Positions 58,981 through 64,000 of a stretch of DNA of 64,000 nucleotides are shown in pieces. How positions within the stretch are numbered: the first letter of the stretch is position 1; every line of letters begins with the position of its first letter. The notes below the pieces were generated by a model that worked only from the letters and a program-made list of their open reading frames with translations, was not told where the DNA came from and did not search any database. The stretch comes from UBA11606 sp965243715. Lineage in GTDB: Bacteria > Actinomycetota > Acidimicrobiia > Acidimicrobiales > Aldehydirespiratoraceae. The translations under genes and the position numbers were made by a program. The DNA is taken from contig CBDEVU010000009.1 of assembly GCA_965243715.1 (NCBI GenBank), positions 124,001-188,000 on the forward strand, given 5' to 3'.

Positions 58981-61439
58981 CGGCGGCGAGCGCTAACTAG
59001 CCGCACCACCGCCCGCTCTTCGGCATCAGAGGCGGCAAGATCGATTTCCGCTTCGAGAACCCACTCGTTGAACTCCTTGGGATCGCAGATGGTTTGCGAC
59101 GCGGTAGCCGTCTCGTAGTCGACGGAGAACCACTCGGCCGCACGTGCTGAGGCATCGGTGTGGATGTGATCGTGTTCTTCCCAGTAGGGCGCCAGATCGT
59201 CAGCTAGGACGTTGGTTCGTCGGTGGGCAATGTCAGTAACGAGTCGGAAGAGTTCGTTGCGGACGAGAACGGTGAATGCTCGTCGGTTCGCGGTAAGGTT
59301 CGTGGGCTGTGGTGGCTCGACCGGTTCGGCTTCCGTGGCCGGGTTACGTAGCCGTTCCCACTCGTCGATCAGACTGGAGTCAACCCGCCGGATCATCTCC
59401 CCTAGCCATTCGGTTAGGTCGTCTAGTTCGGAACTCTCCACGTCCATCGGGACGGTCTGAACCAAGGCCTTGTAGCAGTCGGTCAGATAGCGCAGCAACA
59501 GTCCCTCGGAACGTTTGAGGCCGTACCGGGCCACGTACTGGTTAAACGTTTCGGCGTGTTCGAGCATGTCGCGAACAACTGACTTCGGGTTTACCCGATC
59601 GTGACCGACCCACGGGTGGCGGTGGGCGAAAAGTGCAAACGCTGGTTCGAGGAACTCGGCTTCTGGTCGGGGCCACGTCACCTCGCTGAGTCGGGCCATG
59701 CGTTCTTCGTACTCGACCCCTTGACGTTTAAGATCACCTATTAGTTCGTCTTTGGCCTTGTCGAGTTGGGCGAATAGAACAACCATTGGATTCTCTAGGA
59801 CTGACTCGACCACGCTGAGCAACTGCCACGCGAAATCGGGTGCCTCATTGTCGAGCGCCTCGATGGCTTCGATGGCAAACAGCGACAAGGGTTGGTTGAG
59901 CCGGAAGTTATCTTGGAGGTCAAGATTGATGCGCACGGGACGACCCAGATCGTCCGGCTCGGCGAGCGTTTCGAGGACTTCGGCTTCGATGAGGGATCGA
60001 TAAATCGCGATAGATCGCTTTATATGTTGGCGTTGGCTCTTACGGGTTTCGTGATTGTCGGTGAGCAGGGCTCGCATTGCCTTGCAACCGTCGCCGGGGC
60101 GATCGAGGACGTTGATCATCATGGCGTGGCTCACCGAGAAGCGGGACCGCATCGTCTCGGGTTGCCCTTCACAGAGCCGGGTGAGGGTCGTGTCGTCCCA
60201 GTGGGAGTAGCCCCGTTCAGGAGGTTTACGTTTGACGAGCTTCTTTTTCTTTTTGGGGTTAGTGGCGGCTTTTTTTTCGGCAACGATGTTCTCCACTACG
60301 TGTTCGGGCGCCTGAACAACGACCGACCCCGCGGTGTCAAAGCCCCGTCGTCCCGCCCTCCCAGCGATCTGCTGAAATTCGCGCACTGAGAGCTTTCGAA
60401 CCCGTCTACCGTCGTACTTGCAGAGTTGGGTGAACAGCACTGTTCGGATGGGGACGTTCACGCCGACTCCGAGAGTGTCGGTGCCGCAGATTAGGCGAAG
60501 CAACCCCGCCTGGGCGAGTTTTTCCACCAGTCGGCGGTACTTCGGCAGCAAACCCGCGTGGTGTACGCCGATTCCCGCTAGCACGAAACGTTTAAGGTCC
60601 TTGCCGACGGGAGTATCGAAGCGAAACCCGCCGACGGCTTCCTTGATCGATTCTTTTTCCCCCTTGGTGAGCACATCGAGGCTGGTGAGACTCTGGGCGC
60701 GGGCCGTGGCCTCTTTCTGGGTGAAGTGAACAATGTAGATGGGTTGGCGGCCGCCGTTGAGCAGATCGCTGATGGTGTCGAGCAGGGTCGTTGTGCGATA
60801 GTCGAAGTCCAACGGCACGGGGCGAACGGCGTTGGCCACGACGGTTGTGCGACGCCCGGTACGATTGCTTAGGTCAACTTCGATCGGCGTGGTGTCGCCC
60901 AACGTGGCCGACATGAGCAAGAAGCACGGACGCGAGAGTTCGAGCAGTGGGACCTGCCACGCCCAGCCGCGATCGCGGTCCCCGTAGTAATGGAACTCGT
61001 CCATGACCACGAGGTCGATATCGGCGGCGGCCCCTTCTCGCAACGCTCGATTGGCGAGAATCTCGGCCGTACATACGATGATTGGCGCCCCGGCATTAAC
61101 CGCCGCATCGCCGGTAACCATCCCGACATTATCTGCCCCCAGCGCGTCGGAAAGTTCGAAAAACTTCTCACTGACCAGCGCCTTGATCGGCGCGGTATAA
61201 ACCGCTCGTTTTCCTTGGGCGAGCGTGGCGAAGGCACCGGCGTAGGCGACTAGCGACTTTCCCGACCCCGTCGGCGTGGCCAGTACTACGTTTTCGCCGC
61301 TCAGGAGGGCGATGATTGCTTCTTCTTGGTGCGGGTAGAGTTCGAGGCCTGTTTGCTCCGCCCATTCGAGGAAGGAAAAGAGCAAGTTGTCGCTGGTGGG
61401 GTTAGTCGGAACGAAATCGGCGAGGGCCGGGCTATCCAT
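58977..61439 (-). CDS. Ski2/HelY-type DEAD/DEAH RNA helicase with DUF3516
   Basis: The 820-residue protein has LYPHQEEAIIALLSGENVVL, Walker A ATPTGSGKSLVAYAGA, YTAPIKALVSEKFFEL, a DEFH box (VVMDEFHYYGDRDRGWAW), SATLGD, and the C-terminal motif QIAGRAGRRGFDTAG. A basic segment (NPKKKKKLVKRKPPER) and a long DUF3516-type C-terminal region follow. It probably acts in RNA turnover or ribosome metabolism. It is the last gene of a thiolase-P450-helicase run, 8 bases after P450. Confidence 0.92.
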   Translation of the reverse strand: MDSPALADFVPTNPTSDNLLFSFLEWAEQTGLELYPHQEEAIIALLSGENVVLATPTGSGKSLVAYAGAFATLAQGKRAVYTAPIKALVSEKFFELSDALGADNVGMVTGDAAVNAGAPIIVCTAEILANRALREGAAADIDLVVMDEFHYYGDRDRGWAWQVPLLELSRPCFLLMSATLGDTTPIEVDLSNRTGRRTTVVANAVRPVPLDFDYRTTTLLDTISDLLNGGRQPIYIVHFTQKEATARAQSLTSLDVLTKGEKESIKEAVGGFRFDTPVGKDLKRFVLAGIGVHHAGLLPKYRRLVEKLAQAGLLRLICGTDTLGVGVNVPIRTVLFTQLCKYDGRRVRKLSVREFQQIAGRAGRRGFDTAGSVVVQAPEHVVENIVAEKKAATNPKKKKKLVKRKPPERGYSHWDDTTLTRLCEGQPETMRSRFSVSHAMMINVLDRPGDGCKAMRALLTDNHETRKSQRQHIKRSIAIYRSLIEAEVLETLAEPDDLGRPVRINLDLQDNFRLNQPLSLFAIEAIEALDNEAPDFAWQLLSVVESVLENPMVVLFAQLDKAKDELIGDLKRQGVEYEERMARLSEVTWPRPEAEFLEPAFALFAHRHPWVGHDRVNPKSVVRDMLEHAETFNQYVARYGLKRSEGLLLRYLTDCYKALVQTVPMDVESSELDDLTEWLGEMIRRVDSSLIDEWERLRNPATEAEPVEPPQPTNLTANRRAFTVLVRNELFRLVTDIAHRRTNVLADDLAPYWEEHDHIHTDASARAAEWFSVDYETATASQTICDPKEFNEWVLEAEIDLAASDAEERAVVRLVSARRR

Positions 61440-61447
61440 AGGCGGGT

Positions 61448-62653
61448 TCAGGAGTGGAAGGCGACATGGGCTTCTTTCAGGCCGAAAACGAAGGCGTTGG
61501 GCATCTCAACGACAGGCGAGTCGGCCATGCGCTCGATCCGCTCGACGCGTTCGACAAGGGCGCGAAAGAAGCTGCGGATCTCGAGTCGAGCGAGCGAGGC
61601 GCCAAGGCAAAAGTGGGTGCCGAACCCAAAGGAGAGGTGATGGTTGGGATCGCGGGTCACGTCTAAACGTTCGGGGTCGGTGAAATGCACCGGATCGCGG
61701 TTGGCGGCGCCGTAAGCTAGGAGAACCTGCTGGCCTTTTTTGATCGTTTGTCCGTGGAGTTGGTAGTCATCGGTGGCGACGCGGCAGAAGTTGTGAACGG
61801 GCGTGACCCAACGGATGAACTCTTCGGTGGCGTTTTCGATATCGGCGCCGCCGCGAAGTAGCTGCCACTGGTCGGGGTTGTCGGCTAACCCGAGCACGGT
61901 CCGAGCAATGACGGTGCGGGTCGTTTCGGCCCCACCGTCAAGCAATAAGAGGCAATCGGAGATGATCTGGTCGACTCCGAACGGTGCCCCGCCCACCTCG
62001 CCGTCGCGTTCGGCTTCGATGTTGATCCAGTGGCTCATTACGTCGTTGGCAGGGCAGGCCTTCTTCGCTTGGTAAAGATCTGCACAGGCTCCGGCGAACT
62101 CCATGGCCGAGATGATGCCCGCCTCTTCGAGGTAGCGTGGCCCGCCCCCGAGGGCGACGGTGGTCTCCGACCAGTGTTGAAGCTTCGACCACATGTCGTC
62201 GGGAAACCCGAGCAGGAGGCCGATCATCATGGCGGGTAGCGGTGCGGCCAATTCGCTGACGATCTCCCCGTGCCCACGCGCCAGCACAGGATCTAGTAGT
62301 TGGCGGACGGTCTCGTTGACTTCGTCTTCCCATTTGGTCACCGCCCGCGGCGTGAATCGGCGAGAGACCAGATTGCGGCGGGCGAGATGGAGTGGATCGT
62401 CGCAACCAATGATTGACGAGTCGGCGGGGATGTTGGGTCGGTACCCGCCTTTTTCCGTGTCGGAGTTGATAAAGAGGTTCTTTTGTTTCTCGATCTCGAT
62501 TATATCGTCGTAGCGCGACACCACCCAGAGTTCGTTGATGTCGTCCCAGTGGCACGGCGAGTTCTCCCGCAGCCAGGCGTAGCGAGAGTACGGGTCGTCG
62601 ACGTAGAAGTTACCGTCGAGAATGTCGAGCGGTCGCGGGTCGGTGGACACCAT
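61448..62653 (-). CDS. Cytochrome P450
   Basis: The 401-residue soluble monooxygenase has the I-helix motif LLDGGAETTRTVIA, ExxR in ATEEFIRWVTPVHNF, and the heme-binding loop LSFGFGTHFCLGASLARLEI with the Cys ligand. The I-helix and heme loops resemble the actinobacterial CYP125/CYP142 group that oxidises steroid side chains, and the thiolase next door would fit beta-oxidation of such a chain; substrate is an inference. ATG 62653 is used. An AAGGTG lies before it. Confidence 0.92.
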   Translation of the reverse strand: MVSTDPRPLDILDGNFYVDDPYSRYAWLRENSPCHWDDINELWVVSRYDDIIEIEKQKNLFINSDTEKGGYRPNIPADSSIIGCDDPLHLARRNLVSRRFTPRAVTKWEDEVNETVRQLLDPVLARGHGEIVSELAAPLPAMMIGLLLGFPDDMWSKLQHWSETTVALGGGPRYLEEAGIISAMEFAGACADLYQAKKACPANDVMSHWINIEAERDGEVGGAPFGVDQIISDCLLLLDGGAETTRTVIARTVLGLADNPDQWQLLRGGADIENATEEFIRWVTPVHNFCRVATDDYQLHGQTIKKGQQVLLAYGAANRDPVHFTDPERLDVTRDPNHHLSFGFGTHFCLGASLARLEIRSFFRALVERVERIERMADSPVVEMPNAFVFGLKEAHVAFHS

Positions 62654-62664
62654 CGATGAACACC

Positions 62665-63864
62665 TTAGTTCAGCCGTTCGATGACCATCGCCATTCCCTG
62701 ACCGCCGCCCACACACATGGACTCGAGACCAATCGTGGCCCCGGAATCTTTCATGCCGTTGAGTAAGGTGGTCATGATGCGAGCGCCCGTCATCCCGAAC
62801 GGGTGGCCCAGCGCAATTGCCCCGCCGTTGGGGTTCAACTTGTCGGGGTCAAGTCCGAGTTCGTCGGCTGACCCGAGGACTTGGACGGCGAACGCCTCGT
62901 TAATTTCGGCGTGATCAATATCGTTCACCGTCATACCCGCCCGACCAAGGGCTTGCTTCACCGCGTCGATGGGACCGAGGCCCATAATTTCGGGGTTCAA
63001 CGCCGAAACACCACTCGAAACGATGCGAGCGATCGGCTCAATCCCGTGCGCTTTGGCCAAGGTGTCGCTCATTACGAGAACGGCCGCGGCGCCGTCGTTT
63101 AGCGGGCAGGCGTTGCCAGCGGTGATGGTGCCGTCGGGCCGAAACACCGGTTGCAGCGTCGAGACCTTCTCCAGAGTAGTACCGGCGCGGATGCCATCGT
63201 CTTGGGTCACGACCGTGCCATCGGCGAGGGGATATGGGGTGATTTCTTGTTCGAACAAGCCGCGAGCGAGGGCCGCTTCGGCCCGGTTCTGGGATCGAAC
63301 GCCCCATTCGTCTTGGCGTTCACGGCTGATACCGGAGGCCTGAGCGACGTTCTCTGCCGTCTGGCCCATAGCGATATAGATGTCGGGCACTCCGTCAACT
63401 GCGCTCCACACGGGAGTTTCGCCTCCAGAACGCTGCTTGGTTCGTGCCTCGGCATCGCTGAAGGTCTCGTTATGGGGACCGGTATCGGCCGCGCCGTGCA
63501 TGTAGCGGCTCACGGTCTCTACTCCGCCGGCTACAAAACAGTCCCCCTCGCCCGCCTTGATGGCGTGGGCCGCCATGCGGATAGTTTGCAACGACGAAGA
63601 GCAGTAGCGGTTTACGGTGACCCCCGGGATTTCGAGGCCCAGCATGGCCGAGATGACGCGGGCGATGTTGTAGCCGCCTTCGCCGCCGGGTTGACCAATG
63701 CCCCAAAGGACGTCTTCGACCTCGTTGGGGTCGATGTCTACCTTGTTGAGGACATCCTTGAGGATGAACGCGGACATGTCGTCGGGGCGGACCTCGGTAA
63801 GCGAGCCCTTGTTGGCTCGGCCGATAGGGGTACGAGACGTTGCAACGATCACAGCTTCTGCCAT
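62665..63864 (-). CDS. Acetyl-CoA acetyltransferase / thiolase
   Basis: The 399-residue thiolase has the nucleophile Cys in NRYCSSSLQTIRMAAHAIKA, AEINEAFAVQVLGSADELGL, GGAIALGHPFGMTGARIMTT with His, and the second Cys in ESMCVGGGQGMAMVIERL. It cleaves or forms 3-ketoacyl-CoA. ATG 63864 has a strong AGGAGGAG site; an in-frame extension to 63936 is rejected. It begins the operon with the P450 and helicase. Confidence 0.94.
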   Translation of the reverse strand: MAEAVIVATSRTPIGRANKGSLTEVRPDDMSAFILKDVLNKVDIDPNEVEDVLWGIGQPGGEGGYNIARVISAMLGLEIPGVTVNRYCSSSLQTIRMAAHAIKAGEGDCFVAGGVETVSRYMHGAADTGPHNETFSDAEARTKQRSGGETPVWSAVDGVPDIYIAMGQTAENVAQASGISRERQDEWGVRSQNRAEAALARGLFEQEITPYPLADGTVVTQDDGIRAGTTLEKVSTLQPVFRPDGTITAGNACPLNDGAAAVLVMSDTLAKAHGIEPIARIVSSGVSALNPEIMGLGPIDAVKQALGRAGMTVNDIDHAEINEAFAVQVLGSADELGLDPDKLNPNGGAIALGHPFGMTGARIMTTLLNGMKDSGATIGLESMCVGGGQGMAMVIERLN

Positions 63865-63985
63865 GGCTCCTCCTGGATCAGGTAATTGCGCAAATGCGGG
63901 TAAACCAACTCTACCTATTGATTTCTGTTCGTTCATATTGTTTCTGATTCGGTCGCAGTTGTTCTTTAGATTTAGGCTCCGGCGT

Positions 63986-64000
63986 ATGACTGCTATCGAC
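63986..64000 (+). CDS. Start of a further gene (partial, MTAID...)
   Basis: Only five codons are present before the edge. TAGGCT (63973-63978) lies 7 bases before the ATG, the same spacing as other leaderless starts here. It is divergent from the thiolase. The product cannot be named. Confidence 0.45.

Noticed and set aside
1..64000. CRISPR arrays, rRNA genes and prophage modules
   Set aside because: I saw no regularly spaced repeat-spacer array, no rRNA and no phage structural genes. The only tandem repeats are in-frame coding repeats.

Overview
The window is a dense, about 60% G+C chromosomal segment from an actinobacterium (Actinomycetota), most likely of the Acidimicrobiia type. The phylum call rests on gene order and content. 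The block tatD, Rpf-like protein, rsmA, ispE, prs, rplY, pth, mfd, mazG, eno, ftsB-like, DUF501 and ppx matches the neighbourhood known from mycobacteria. The same holds for argS-lysA-hom-thrC-rho-rpmE and prfA-prmC-tsaC-rpiB-glyA-wecA beside the atp operon. A mycothiol-dependent-type enzyme, a HelY/DUF3516-type helicase and the tiny ribosomal protein bS22 point the same way. The class-level call is an inference.

Layout. 1-9.1 kb: translation and RNA housekeeping genes (ychF, rsmI, metG, tatD, rsmA), a fatty-acid desaturase, rmuC and a secreted Rpf-like enzyme with a perfect (SSTAV)8 repeat. 9.1-19 kb: ispE, an antisense 29-residue bS22 gene, tRNA-Gln, prs, rplY, pth, mfd, mazG, eno and a divisome protein. 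19-24 kb: an Lrp regulator divergent from a 54-residue ORF and from accessory genes for a molybdenum hydroxylase (xdhC, mobA-like, coxG), then DUF501 and ppx. 24-26.8 kb: accessory DNA with a DUF222-HNH protein and a frameshifted IS481-type element inserted in the 3' end of tRNA-Arg. 26.9-29.8 kb: argS and lysA. 29.8-32.8 kb: an island with an EcoRI-like restriction-modification pair, decayed mobile-element fragments and a small lipoprotein. 32.8-38.5 kb: hom, thrC, rho, rpmE and an unknown protein. 38.5-46.3 kb: the complete F-type ATP synthase operon (atpZ/I, B, E, F, H, A, G, D, C). 46.3-54.9 kb: glpX, two little-known proteins, an alpha/beta hydrolase, prfA, prmC, tsaC, rpiB, glyA and wecA-like. 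54.8-64 kb: an MFS transporter with an extra N-terminal domain, trhA, small metabolic genes, a Ski2-type helicase, a cytochrome P450, a thiolase and the first codons of a further gene.

How it works together. Genes inside operons are coupled by 4-base GTGA or ATGA overlaps. The first genes of transcription units commonly carry a TANNNT hexamer 6-10 bases before the start codon and no Shine-Dalgarno sequence. This pattern is expected for leaderless mRNAs and it recurs at more than twenty starts on both strands; I used it to choose several start codons. The most interesting local items are the bS22 gene antisense to ispE, the tRNA-Gln/prs one-base overlap, the IS insertion that rebuilds tRNA-Arg through its own target duplication, and the EcoRI-like nuclease paired with an unrelated class of methyltransferase.
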